From the NCBI GenBank assembly GCA_022793995.1, contig JAAWDY010000044.1, positions 31,014 through 95,013 of the forward strand: 64,000 nucleotides of DNA. Direction: 5' to 3'. This stretch comes from Coprococcus sp. (GTDB taxonomy: Bacteria > Bacillota > Clostridia > Lachnospirales > Lachnospiraceae). The first letter of the stretch is position 1. Each line of letters opens with the position of its first letter. The position numbers were made by a program, and so were the translations under genes. Under the pieces are notes generated by a model that ran no database searches, was not told the DNA's origin, and saw only the letters and a program-made list of their open reading frames with translations. This document shows, in pieces, positions 8,746 to 17,857 of the stretch.

Positions 8746-9480
8746 ATGGCGATGATCGAAGTAAAAAGTATCACGAAAAGTTTTGGCTCTAACGTAGTGT
8801 TGCGGGATTTCAGCGTTGATTTTGAACAAAACGGCGTCACAGTGATTCTAGGTCCGAGCGGCACGGGAAAAAGTACATTGCTCAGGTGCATCAATGGATT
8901 AGAGAAAACGGATAAGGGCGATATCCTTGTGGACGGACTGTCGGTAAACAGTAAAAGAAACCTCCGCCAGATACGTTTAGCCTGTGGAATGGTCTTCCAA
9001 CAAACCGTTATCTTCCCCCAGATGAATGTGATGGAAAATTTGATTCTGTCTCCCATCAAGCTTCTTAAGATGCCGAAGAACGAGGCAATAGACCGGGCCC
9101 GATTCTATCTGAAAAAAGTCGGTCTAGAATCAAAAGAAAAATCAAGGCACAATGAACTTTCAGGAGGGGAACAGCAACGAATTGCCATTGCAAGAGCGCT
9201 GATGATGAATCCTAAGGCTCTGCTTTTGGACGAAGTGACCTCTGCCCTGGATCCGGAAATGACCCGTGAGGTTTTAAATATCCTGGAAAGTCTTGCTTCC
9301 GACGGCGTCTGTATGCTTTGTGTGACGCATGAAATGCAGTTTGCAAAAGATGTCGCAAGCAGAGTTCTTTTCTTAGACGGCGGAAAGCTGATATGCGATA
9401 CCGGGAAAGAAGAGTTCTTTTCAACAGCCCGAAAGGAAAATGAACGGATCAACAAATTCCTCAGTTTTATTGGCGACTAG
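8746..9480 (+). CDS. Amino-acid ABC transporter ATP-binding protein
   Basis: A 244-aa ABC ATPase that powers the importer encoded just upstream. Walker A is GPSGTGKST, the signature is LSGGEQQRIAIA, Walker B is ALLLDEVTSALD, and the switch histidine is in CVTHEMQF. The start at ATG 8746 fits a GAGGTG site at good spacing; a GTG at 8737 and an ATG at 8740 are alternatives. It is the last gene of the operon and is followed by a strong hairpin terminator. Confidence 0.93.
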   Translation: MAMIEVKSITKSFGSNVVLRDFSVDFEQNGVTVILGPSGTGKSTLLRCINGLEKTDKGDILVDGLSVNSKRNLRQIRLACGMVFQQTVIFPQMNVMENLILSPIKLLKMPKNEAIDRARFYLKKVGLESKEKSRHNELSGGEQQRIAIARALMMNPKALLLDEVTSALDPEMTREVLNILESLASDGVCMLCVTHEMQFAKDVASRVLFLDGGKLICDTGKEEFFSTARKENERINKFLSFIGD

Positions 9481-9487
9481 CAAAAAC

Positions 9488-9522
9488 CCCCTGCGGCAGG
9501 GAATTAATACCTGCCGCAGGGG
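9488..9522 (+). terminator. Hairpin terminator after the asparaginase/ABC operon
   Basis: Perfect 13-bp inverted repeat (CCCCTGCGGCAGG and its complement) with a 9-nt loop, then a T-rich stretch. An A-run precedes it, so it may also stop the convergent gene at 9581-10486. Confidence 0.85.
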
Positions 9523-9580
9523 ACCGTTCTTTCATTGAGTCGCTATTCGTAGATGCCGTTTAACTGTGGCGGGCTTATTA

Positions 9581-10486
9581 TCAGCTTGCTCTAAATGCCG
9601 CGGCGATACTCTTGAAGCTGGCAACGATCGTAAGGATATAGCCGATTACCAGGTCTGTAATATAACCTCCCATTAGATCCGATTCTTCTATAATATAATT
9701 CAACTCCTGGAAAATCTCTGCAAAACTCCACCCATAGTCTTTTAAAGAATCATACGCATCCCAAGTCCATGCGACTTTATTTGAGACATAGATCATAATC
9801 AGCATAATAACCACAGACCCGACAACGCCTTTCTTGTCCAGCCTGCCGCCAAGGAGCTCGTAACCTTTCATCGCACAGATCGCGGTGATTGCCCCGGCGA
9901 TTCCGGCAATATACCCTAGCTTGTAGATCAATACCCATGCGGCGCATCCGATCAATGAGCCGAGAAGTGCTCCCACAAGACCGGCAATAAAGTTACTTTT
10001 TGCCGGCTTCGTGTCAATCTTCACTGTCTGTGTGTAATTCGGAAGCGCATTGGTACAGTTACGGCACTGGAAATGATACCCTCCGTCAATCTCACAACAA
10101 TTCAATGTTTCTGATGCATTTCCACATTTATCACAGCCTGAAATATAATTGTGCTGGGACAAATAATCGAGAATAGGACAGATCGTTCTGTTTAGAATCT
10201 CTGGAATCTCTGCTTCCAGCTGAGGCTCTGGAATCCAGATCACACACATATACATGTAGGTCTGAATCTTAGAGACCGGATTATCGAGGGCGCTATATTG
10301 GTTCAAAAATACATTCAACTGCTGATTGTTCGGATCACCCGGAGTACTTGCATTTACCTTTATAATATACTCTCCGGGGGCCGATTCTATCGTGATATAG
10401 TAACCCCTGTAATTGCCGGCAAGGTACTTTGGATAATCCCGAAGACATCCGTCCAAGATCTGTGTGCGTATCGTTTCGTTAATCAT
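9581..10486 (-). CDS. Membrane protein with a cysteine-rich ribbon, unknown function
   Basis: A 301-aa protein I do not recognise. About 140 soluble N-terminal residues are followed by a Cys-rich segment (CDKCG...CC...CRNC, about 133-157) that looks like a zinc ribbon. After it come three or four hydrophobic segments rich in Gly/Ala (about 172-205, 220-240, 275-295). The topology suggests a cytoplasmic sensor domain and zinc ribbon tethered to a small membrane bundle. It has its own AAAGGA ribosome-binding site and stands alone, back to back with no clear operon partner; xylB lies upstream on the same strand, 28 bp away, so the two could be co-transcribed. Confidence 0.75.
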   Translation of the reverse strand: MINETIRTQILDGCLRDYPKYLAGNYRGYYITIESAPGEYIIKVNASTPGDPNNQQLNVFLNQYSALDNPVSKIQTYMYMCVIWIPEPQLEAEIPEILNRTICPILDYLSQHNYISGCDKCGNASETLNCCEIDGGYHFQCRNCTNALPNYTQTVKIDTKPAKSNFIAGLVGALLGSLIGCAAWVLIYKLGYIAGIAGAITAICAMKGYELLGGRLDKKGVVGSVVIMLIMIYVSNKVAWTWDAYDSLKDYGWSFAEIFQELNYIIEESDLMGGYITDLVIGYILTIVASFKSIAAAFRAS

Positions 10487-10514
10487 TTTTCTATCCTTTC
10501 GTATGTATGTTGAT

Positions 10515-11972
10515 TTAAAATACTTCTTTCAGAGTAGGATATAATTTCCTGAATTTTTGATATCGTTCTTCATACTTTGCGACAAGCCCCGGCTCCGGCT
10601 CTACTGTGTCCACGATCTTCACTAGTTTCGCGGCCGCTTCTTCCACACTCTTATATTCACCGCAGCCGACTGCTGCCAGCATAGCGGCACCATATCCCGG
10701 CCCTTCCTCGCTCTCGATCACATCCACCTTGAGGTTCATGACATTCGCGATCATCTTCTTCCACAGCGTGCTTTTTGCTCCGCCGCCGCAGATCTTTGTC
10801 CGTTCCATCTTGATTCCCAAGCTCTTCGCCACCTCCAGTGAATCCCGAAGCGCGAAAGCTACGCCTTCCAGTACCGCCTGCGTCATCTCCTCTCGGGTCG
10901 TGTCCATGGACATACCGAAAAATACAGCCCTTGCCCTGGGGTCATTGTGCGGAGAACGTTCTCCCATAAGATAAGGAAGATAGAATACCTGATTCTCCCC
11001 AAGCTTTGTGATGCCTGCCTGTTCCGCCGCAAAATCCTTCGTCCGCAGGATATCCTCGCTCCACCATTTGTTACAGGACGCCGCGCTCAGCATACATCCC
11101 ATCAGATGGTAATGCCCGTCCGCATGGGCAAAGGAATGGAGCGCATTATTCTCATCCACGCCAAACGACCTGCTGGAAATAAAAATCGTCCCTGACGTCC
11201 CCAAGGAAATGTTGCACATCCCATCTCCCACAGTCCCCGTGCCGACTGCCGCAGCGGCGTTATCCCCCGCTCCAGCAATGATCTTTACATTCTCCGAAAG
11301 CCCCGTCTTTCTGGCAATGTCCGGCCTTAACGTACCGACCGGCTCATAGCTCTCGTACAGCTTCGGAAGCTGATCTTCCCTCATATCGCAGATTTCCATC
11401 ATCTGTGGGGACCAGCACCGATGTTCTACGTCAAGGAGCAGCATCCCCGACGCGTCAGAATAATCCGTACAATGTACTCCGCTTAAACGGTAGGCAAGAT
11501 AGTCCTTCGGCAGCATGATCTTGTCGATCTTCCGGAAATTCTCAGGCTCATTTTCCTTCATCCAGAGGAGCTTAGGCGCAGTAAACCCTGCAAACGCGAT
11601 GTTCGCCGTATACTCAGACAGCTTATCCTTCCCTATGCGCTCATTGAGGTAGTCCGTCTCCTTCTCCGTGCGTCCGTCATTCCATAAAATCGCCGGACGA
11701 ATAACCCGATCCTCCTGATCCAGCGCGACCAGACCGTGCATCTGTCCTCCGAAGCTGATGCCTCTGACCTGGGATGCATCCGCGCCATCCACCAGTTCCT
11801 TGATCCCTTCGATCGTTTTCTCATACCAGTCCTGCGGATCTTGCTCCGACCATCCTGGGTGCGGAAAATACAGTGGATACTCCTTTGACACGATATTGCG
11901 AATCTTCCCCTCTTCATCCATAAGCAGCAGCTTGACTGCCGAAGTCCCAAGATCAACTCCTATGTACAACAT
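10515..11972 (-). CDS. xylB: Xylulokinase
   Basis: A 485-aa FGGY-family sugar kinase that phosphorylates D-xylulose to xylulose 5-phosphate. The start at 11972 follows a strong AAAGGAGGG. The N-terminus MLYIGVDLGTSAVKLLL is the phosphate-1 loop. GISFGGQMHGLVALD (about residue 75) and the C-terminal GGGAKSTLWKKMIANV and EEGPGYGAAMLA motifs fit XylB specifically. No xylose isomerase or transporter lies nearby, so it is an isolated pentose kinase here. A good promoter is seen just upstream. Confidence 0.92.
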   Translation of the reverse strand: MLYIGVDLGTSAVKLLLMDEEGKIRNIVSKEYPLYFPHPGWSEQDPQDWYEKTIEGIKELVDGADASQVRGISFGGQMHGLVALDQEDRVIRPAILWNDGRTEKETDYLNERIGKDKLSEYTANIAFAGFTAPKLLWMKENEPENFRKIDKIMLPKDYLAYRLSGVHCTDYSDASGMLLLDVEHRCWSPQMMEICDMREDQLPKLYESYEPVGTLRPDIARKTGLSENVKIIAGAGDNAAAAVGTGTVGDGMCNISLGTSGTIFISSRSFGVDENNALHSFAHADGHYHLMGCMLSAASCNKWWSEDILRTKDFAAEQAGITKLGENQVFYLPYLMGERSPHNDPRARAVFFGMSMDTTREEMTQAVLEGVAFALRDSLEVAKSLGIKMERTKICGGGAKSTLWKKMIANVMNLKVDVIESEEGPGYGAAMLAAVGCGEYKSVEEAAAKLVKIVDTVEPEPGLVAKYEERYQKFRKLYPTLKEVF

Positions 11973-12024
11973 ATCCTTCCCTCCTTTAGAATTTTCGAGA
12001 TGCCTGTTAACTCTGCTTAAAATT

Positions 12025-12053
12025 ATGATACTATAGGTAAATTCCTGTGTAAA
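12025..12053 (-). promoter_or_regulatory. Promoter of xylB
   Basis: On the minus strand, TTTACA and TATCAT are 17 bp apart, 53 bp upstream of the chosen xylB start. Confidence 0.6.
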
Positions 12054-12139
12054 CCCTGTTTTTCGCATCTGTTTTCCGTACAAAATGATTGGCGTCGCAT
12101 TGCAACGCCTGTAATCCTCGTTCATTCTATATCGCACAG

Positions 12140-12984
12140 TCAGGAAGAATATTCAAATTCAAAGGAAGCCCTGTCTGTTTCAAAAGCAAACAGGGTACAA
12201 TCCCCTTTACAAAACCGGTAGAAAGCCCGGCAGGACGCACTTTCGTAAATCGTCCTTACCATATCTCCCTTCGCTGGAGCCTTAAGGGAGCGTCCTGATT
12301 GTTCGAGCATGCGTACATCCAATTCCAGATTGCCCTGTTTCACCCGAACCATTTCATTTTGTATCTTGACAACTTTTGCTCCCAGATAAGTAGCGATCCT
12401 ATACTCTTTCCCTCGCCATAATACAACACCAATAATACCGGTAAAACGAATCTTGCCATGGGAATATCCGCCACTGACAACATCAAAGAGCCATCAGGAA
12501 TAAAACACTGTGTCCACATATACTCTTTAGGAAATGACCGGCCACAGTCTCCTTCCCAATATCCCCATGCATTCTGGAAAGAATATTTTCGCCCGTTGAT
12601 ACACGCATTTCCTCTAACCGAATGGCACATACTCCAAATGCTGTGACGGCATTCCATAAATGGCGCCAGTACAAATGGTCCCATAATATCATATTTTAAT
12701 GCGAAACGAGGTCCAAAATACAACGTTCCCCTAACAGTTACCCGCGGCGTGTGTATTGCAAGATGTATGCCTTTCTCACTAAATCGATTTTCTCCGATAA
12801 AAATATTTCGTTTTGTCCGTTTAAAAACATCCGCCGGAAACATAACTGTCCAGGCATCATTGTCCGTGATAACCTGAATAGAGCAGGCACGTTTATGTCC
12901 CATGTTGTGAATGGCAGGTATTACTGCCAAAGTCTGCGTATCGGACTGGCATTTCAAATACCAGCCATAAAAAGAATGATTCAT
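12140..12984 (-). pseudogene. Tocopherol-cyclase-like protein, interrupted by a frameshift
   Basis: Two frames together make one protein of about 280 aa resembling the tocopherol-cyclase-like family (beta-barrel proteins of unknown role in bacteria). The first frame (12984 down to about 12450) has MECRHSIWSMCHSVRG, WGYWEGDCGRSFPKEYMW and SLMLSVADIPMAR. The second runs to 12140 and reads RFTGIIGVVLWRGKEYRIATYLGA, then LKAPAKGDMVRTIYESASC and a final ASFEFEYSS. The change of frame falls at about 12445-12460. Both parts match the family in order without a gap, so a single-base indel or a sequencing error is the likely cause. A GGAGA site precedes ATG 12984. Confidence 0.72.
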
Positions 12985-13054
12985 CTACTTATCTCCATGA
13001 AAAATAATAATACTTATTTTTCCACAAATACGTTCAAGCTATTCAAAATTGCGG

Positions 13055-13083
13055 TTGTGGTATACTGCTTTTTTGTGTATACT
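13055..13083 (+). promoter_or_regulatory. Promoter of the AAA-ATPase-like gene
   Basis: TTGTGG and TATACT are spaced by 17 bp, ending 24 bp before the ATG of the next gene. Confidence 0.55.
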
Positions 13084-13107
13084 AGACTTGAAAAGAGGTG
13101 ACTTTGC

Positions 13108-14700
13108 ATGGGAGCTTACTTAAATCCTGGAAATGAAAAATTCGCACAGTGTATCAATTCAGAGATATATGTTGATAAGACCGGCCTGATCCGCTACTGC
13201 AACCGGGTAATTAATTCACTGCAAAAATATATCTGCATGAGCAGGCCCCGCAGGTTCGGCAAATCTGTAACAGCGGACATGCTGACTGCATACTACAGCC
13301 GGGGATGCGATTCCCGGGGGCTTTTTGAAAAATGCGAGATTGCCAGGGATGAGCAGGGTGCGAAACACATGAACCAATATAATGTCCTGTTCCTGAATAT
13401 GCAGGAATTTTTGAGCCGGACAAATTCTATGGAAAATATGCTGGATTTGTTGAAAAACCGGACCGTCCGCGACCTGACAAAAGAATACCCAGATGTAGAC
13501 TATTATGACAAAAAAAATTTAGCAGGATGTATGCAGGATATATATGATGAAGTCAAGATTCCTTTCATCTTTATCATTGACGAATGGGACTGCATTTTCC
13601 GGGAATATAAGTCTGATTCTGATTCTCAGAAGATGTACCTTGATTTTCTGCGGGATTTGCTCAAAGATAAAGGATATATTGCGTTATGCTATATGACCGG
13701 AATCCTTCCAATCAAAAAATATGGCACACATAGCGCTTTAAATATGTTCGATGAATTTTCCATGACATTCCAGGGTGCCCTTGCACAGTATGTCGGATTT
13801 ACCGAAGATGAAGTCAAGGAATTATGCCTGCGGTATCATATGGACTTTGAAGAAACAAAAAAATGGTATGACGGCTACCAGCTGGAAGATGTGGGTTCCA
13901 TCTACAATCCACGATCCGTCGTCAGTGCCATGCGGTTCGGCAAGTTCCAGTTTTATTGGAATCAGACAGAGACTTTCGAGGCCCTCCGCTCCTACATTGA
14001 CATGAATTTTGAAGGGCTGAAAGACGCGGTCATCGACATGATGAACGGCAGGAACCGAATTTCCGTGGACGTAAGAAGCTTCACAAACGATATGGTGACC
14101 TTCCATTCCAGGGACGACGTCCTAACCCTCCTCGTGCATCTGGGATACCTGGGATACTTAAGCGACACCGGAGAGGTCTTCATCCCAAACCAAGAAATAT
14201 TGAATGAATATGTAACTGCCATCAGTAACTCTGATTGGGGCGAAGTCTCCAAAGCCTTGAAAAACTCAAAAGCGGCATTGGAAGCAGTCTGGAATCGCAA
14301 TGAAACACTTGTCGCAAAAGCTGTGGAAGAAGCCCATTTTGAAAGCTCTTATCTACAGTACAACGATGAAAATGCCCTTAGCTATACGATCTCGCTTGCA
14401 TTTTATGTGGCCCGCAATTACTATACGGTGATAAAAGAACTTCCGACCGGAAAAGGACGGGCGGATATCGTATATCTCCCAAGAAAACAATTTTCCGACA
14501 GGCCCGCCCTTCTGGTAGAGTTAAAGTGGAATAAAACTGCCGAAAGCGCCATTAAACAGATAAAAGAAAGGCGCTACCCTAAGGTGCTAGAAGATTACAG
14601 CGGGAACCTGCTCCTGGTAGGCATAAACTACGATGAAAAAACCAAAAAACATACTTGCAAAATTGAATCTCATTCGCTTTCATATCGAGGTTCTTTGTAA
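13108..14700 (+). CDS. AAA-ATPase-like protein with PD-(D/E)XK nuclease-like C-terminus
   Basis: A 530-aa protein of the large family combining an AAA-ATPase-like domain and a PDDEXK_9-type domain, common in gut anaerobes and of unproven function. The N-terminal IYVDKTGLIRYCN segment precedes a P-loop variant PRRFGKSVTADML (about residues 47-59) and a Walker B-like IPFIFIIDEWDCIF (about 150-163). The C-terminus has a nuclease-like signature: GKGRADIVYLP followed by PALLVELKWNKTAESAIKQI (about 450-490). It has its own promoter and RBS and is followed by a terminator, so it is a single-gene unit. A defence or mobile-element link is possible but not shown. Confidence 0.85.
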   Translation: MGAYLNPGNEKFAQCINSEIYVDKTGLIRYCNRVINSLQKYICMSRPRRFGKSVTADMLTAYYSRGCDSRGLFEKCEIARDEQGAKHMNQYNVLFLNMQEFLSRTNSMENMLDLLKNRTVRDLTKEYPDVDYYDKKNLAGCMQDIYDEVKIPFIFIIDEWDCIFREYKSDSDSQKMYLDFLRDLLKDKGYIALCYMTGILPIKKYGTHSALNMFDEFSMTFQGALAQYVGFTEDEVKELCLRYHMDFEETKKWYDGYQLEDVGSIYNPRSVVSAMRFGKFQFYWNQTETFEALRSYIDMNFEGLKDAVIDMMNGRNRISVDVRSFTNDMVTFHSRDDVLTLLVHLGYLGYLSDTGEVFIPNQEILNEYVTAISNSDWGEVSKALKNSKAALEAVWNRNETLVAKAVEEAHFESSYLQYNDENALSYTISLAFYVARNYYTVIKELPTGKGRADIVYLPRKQFSDRPALLVELKWNKTAESAIKQIKERRYPKVLEDYSGNLLLVGINYDEKTKKHTCKIESHSLSYRGSL

Positions 14701-14720
14701 TCTCAAATCTCAGACTATTT

Positions 14721-14748
14721 GACCTGCACTTGACTCCAAGCGCAGGTC
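14721..14748 (+). terminator. Hairpin terminator between convergent genes
   Basis: GACCTGC pairs with GCAGGTC, extended by CTTG/CAAG inside, loop ACTC, followed by a T-rich run. It sits between the convergent AAA-like and acetyltransferase genes. Confidence 0.7.
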
Positions 14749-14752
14749 CTTC

Positions 14753-15298
14753 TTATGGCTTTATTTTGGACAGTTCGATCCAATATCTCTGTACCACCCC
14801 GGATTCTCCAAGCCCTGGGACGTCCTCCACTTCATTTTCCAGCACCCCGCCGTTTGCGAGAATCGTTTTTGCCGAAGCAGGATTTTCTTTATCACAAGTG
14901 ATAAGAAGCCGTTCCACTCCCTCTTTTTTACAGATGATGCAAAGCAGTTCCAGCATCTCCTTAGCATATCCCTTCCTTCGCTCTGATGGACGGATGCTGT
15001 ATCCAACATTTCCTCCATAATTCAGCAAAAATTCAGACAACCTTGTTCTGTGGTCGATGATTCCAACTACACGTCCATCCGAGAGCCGAACGGCTAGATA
15101 TACATGAGAGGGAACATAATCCTCTCCATACTTTGCTTTCAAACGACCGTCAAAATTCAACCATTCTTCATAACTTTCCATCTTTTCAAGTCCTGCACAG
15201 CCATCGAAACTGCTGCCCGCCTCAAACATTTCCGCCCGGTAGTTCATAACCTCTTCCTCATGTTCTTTTGTCGGTCGTATAAGTCTTATTCTTCCCAT
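14753..15298 (-). CDS. GNAT-family N-acetyltransferase
   Basis: A 181-aa acetyltransferase. The start is set at 15298 because the GGAG site is 9 nt away; the ATG at 15304 is only 3 nt from it. The acetyl-CoA binding region is VGYSIRPSERRKGYAKEMLELL (about residues 102-123), with the R-R-K-G-Y-A loop of motif A. A later LLITCDKENPASAKTILANGGVLENE segment matches the RimJ/RimL-like branch. The substrate is unknown. Confidence 0.88.
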   Translation of the reverse strand: MGRIRLIRPTKEHEEEVMNYRAEMFEAGSSFDGCAGLEKMESYEEWLNFDGRLKAKYGEDYVPSHVYLAVRLSDGRVVGIIDHRTRLSEFLLNYGGNVGYSIRPSERRKGYAKEMLELLCIICKKEGVERLLITCDKENPASAKTILANGGVLENEVEDVPGLGESGVVQRYWIELSKIKP

Positions 15299-15451
15299 AT
15301 ACATATTCTCCTCGCTTCTATTTCACCAAATGTTCCTATTTACTATATCACATATATGGTTACCTCGCAAGATGATATCCACGGATTGCAAATTCAACGG
15401 CAATAGGCTAAGATAAAGATACGAAAGTCAAAAGGTATGGAGGAACAAGCA

Positions 15452-16189
15452 ATGAGAAAACCAAAGATCGGAATCGCCGCAAATATTTTAATCATGGATA
15501 AAGGACCGGAGATGTTATTTGGCCTCTACCGGGCTTATGTAAATAACGACTATATAGAAAGCCTGGAGAAGAACGGCTGTATCCCCGTAATGCTCCCGGT
15601 TCTCCATAATACGGACGACGCCCGGGTACAGCTCGAAGGGCTGGACGGCCTTCTTCTCTCAGGCGGATACGATATTGACCCGCTTCTGTACGGCGAGATG
15701 CCGCGCAACGAACTCGGATTTACCATGAACGAGGTAGACTGCCATTACATCGCGCTCATCAAGGCAGCGGACGAGATGGGACTTCCAATATTCGGTATAT
15801 GTAAAGGAATGCAGATGCTTAACGTCGCGTTCGGAGGAACTGTTTATCAGGATCTCCATTCTCAAAAGCCAGACAGTTATCAGCACACGCAGAACGCCCC
15901 CCGCTATTCGGCGAGCCATTCGGTAACAATAACAGAAGGAAGTTTTCTCGCAGGTGTGCTTGGAACCAAAGTAATGGTTAATTCTTTCCATCACCAGGCT
16001 GTAAAAGATGTAGCCAAAGGATTCCATGTCACAGCGTCGTCAGAAGACGGCGTTGTGGAAGCGATCGAAAAAGCAGGAAATCATTTCGTACTCGGAGTGC
16101 AGTGGCATCCTGAGATGATGGCAAAATTTGATAACGAAGACATGGCGCGGCTCTTCCAGGCGTTTGCAAAAATCTGCGGGAGGTCATAA
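15452..16189 (+). CDS. Class I glutamine amidotransferase-like hydrolase (peptidase C26, PuuD-like)
   Basis: A 245-aa gamma-glutamyl hydrolase of the PuuD/C26 type, which typically frees GABA or another amine from a gamma-glutamyl conjugate. The start at 15452 uses the GGAGG at 15439; an ATG at 15437 would swallow that site. Catalytic features are visible: GLLLSGGYDIDP, the nucleophile elbow GICKGMQMLN (Cys about 112) and GVQWHPE (His and Glu about 222-224). It stands alone between the acetyltransferase and a bidirectional terminator, with no other putrescine genes nearby. Confidence 0.88.
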   Translation: MRKPKIGIAANILIMDKGPEMLFGLYRAYVNNDYIESLEKNGCIPVMLPVLHNTDDARVQLEGLDGLLLSGGYDIDPLLYGEMPRNELGFTMNEVDCHYIALIKAADEMGLPIFGICKGMQMLNVAFGGTVYQDLHSQKPDSYQHTQNAPRYSASHSVTITEGSFLAGVLGTKVMVNSFHHQAVKDVAKGFHVTASSEDGVVEAIEKAGNHFVLGVQWHPEMMAKFDNEDMARLFQAFAKICGRS

Positions 16190-16230
16190 GGTGCGCTGTC
16201 GATAGACGGTCAACCCGGGGGTAATTACAC

Positions 16231-16272
16231 ACAAAAGTAACCGTATCCTTGGCTTTAGGCGGTTACTTTTGT
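16231..16272 (+). terminator. Bidirectional hairpin terminator
   Basis: Perfect 13-bp inverted repeat (ACAAAAGTAACCG and its complement) ending in TTTTGT on both strands, between the convergent amidotransferase and sugar symporter genes. Confidence 0.85.
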
Positions 16273-16283
16273 ATGTGGTCTAT

Positions 16284-17648
16284 TTATTTTCCTTCCCTCT
16301 CACTCTTTATCTTTTCATTCGCGCCCTCCACATTCATCCTTGAAAGTACGATCATAATGAGTACGTCGATTACCAATGGAAGCCATAAATACATGATATG
16401 CAGCATATCGATACAGGACTGTGGCTGCACCTCAAGTTTACCGTTAAACTTACTGAATTCCAGAAGCCAGCCGGCCGCCGCTGTGCCAAGCCCTCCTCCC
16501 AGCTTCACGCCAAGCGAGGTGCAGGAATACATCGTTCCGTCCACTCTCTTCCCCTTTGTCAAAAACGTATATTCCGAGCAGGACGCAATCACCGCGTTCA
16601 TGTCTCCCTGCCACGGTCCCTGTCCCAGCGCGGCAAGCGCCGTAAACGCAAGCATCATCGGAACACTTCCTATATATCCGGCAAAGACCACGAACGCCCT
16701 GCCGACAACAGCAATCATATATCCTCTCAAATTCAGCTTATACATACCGTTCCATTTTCCCACCAAGACAGGTGTGAAAACGAGCGCGACGATCAGCGGG
16801 ATATTGGACGCCCAGGAAAATACACCGTAAAGATTTTCATTTTTGAGTACATAAGTCATGTAATAGATCCCGGAATTAATCATCGCTGTATATAACTGCT
16901 GCAAAATATATACTCCGCATATCATCAAGTAATATTTATTCGCCGCAAGGAGACGAAACGCCTCGGCAATCCCGTATTTCTCTTCCTCTACATTTTCCCC
17001 GCCGCCGCTTAACTCCTCCTCGGACAGCTCCTTTACCGAAAACACGGAGACAGTGTTGATTACAAGACCGATCACGGAATAAATCACCGCTACGGTCCGC
17101 CAAGCCGCGGCCCCGCCGCCGCATTTTGCGACAAAACCAATTGTCACCGACTGGATGAGAAGGCTTGTGCCAAATGCAAAGATAAACCGGTAAGACCCCA
17201 TCTGCACCCGCTCTTTGCTGTTCTTCGTCACCAAAGAGGTGAGGGCTGAGTAAGCGATATTATTTGCCGTATAAAACACACCGTTCAGCAATGTGTATGC
17301 GATGAAGAACCATGCGTACTGCGCTGTCGTACCCCAGCTTTCCGGTATCGCAAAGATCGCCGCTAATGTGACCGCGCAACCGACGTAGCCGTACAGCATC
17401 CAGGGCCTCGCCTTTCCAAGCCTGCTTTTCGTCTTATCGATCATCGATCCAAAGAAAATGTCGGTAAATCCGTCAAATAATTTTGAAACCGCGATCAAGG
17501 TTCCTACGATCCCCGCTGACAGCCCAACCGTATTGGTTAGATAAATCATAACAAACGAGGATAAGAATGCATATACCACGTTGCCCGCAATATCTCCGGA
17601 ACCATATCCTACTTTGTTATACCACTTCAAATATGTCTTTTCTTCCAT
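16284..17648 (-). CDS. GPH-family sugar:cation symporter
   Basis: A 454-aa, twelve-helix transporter of the glycoside-pentoside-hexuronide family (MelB/LacS type). It begins MEEKTYLKWYNKVGYGSGDIAGN, the usual GPH N-terminus, and has the FDGFTDIFFGSMIDKTKSRLGKARPW loop conserved in the family. It lies 209 bp downstream of lacZ on the same strand and so probably imports lactose or another beta-galactoside for that enzyme. The soluble IIA-like tail of LacS is absent. The 209-bp spacer shows no clear feature. Confidence 0.9.
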   Translation of the reverse strand: MEEKTYLKWYNKVGYGSGDIAGNVVYAFLSSFVMIYLTNTVGLSAGIVGTLIAVSKLFDGFTDIFFGSMIDKTKSRLGKARPWMLYGYVGCAVTLAAIFAIPESWGTTAQYAWFFIAYTLLNGVFYTANNIAYSALTSLVTKNSKERVQMGSYRFIFAFGTSLLIQSVTIGFVAKCGGGAAAWRTVAVIYSVIGLVINTVSVFSVKELSEEELSGGGENVEEEKYGIAEAFRLLAANKYYLMICGVYILQQLYTAMINSGIYYMTYVLKNENLYGVFSWASNIPLIVALVFTPVLVGKWNGMYKLNLRGYMIAVVGRAFVVFAGYIGSVPMMLAFTALAALGQGPWQGDMNAVIASCSEYTFLTKGKRVDGTMYSCTSLGVKLGGGLGTAAAGWLLEFSKFNGKLEVQPQSCIDMLHIMYLWLPLVIDVLIMIVLSRMNVEGANEKIKSEREGK

Positions 17649-17857
17649 AAGAAGGACACTCCTCTCTATTTTTTCGTTGTTGACAGTTGCTTTTCGCTTC
17701 CAGGAACCCTTTTCCGGAGTTATGCATGCTAAGGCTCCCGAAAGCCTATTGAACCGGCCGGATTACCGACGGATCAAATCATATTGTCTACAGACTGCTC
17801 ACCATTCCTTCACAAACGATACGACGATCAGGCGATTCCATTCAGGAACCCCAAAGA

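Noticed and set aside
10515..12137. Longer N-terminus for xylulokinase
   Set aside because: The upstream 55 codons contain the promoter and the strong ribosome-binding site for ATG 11972.
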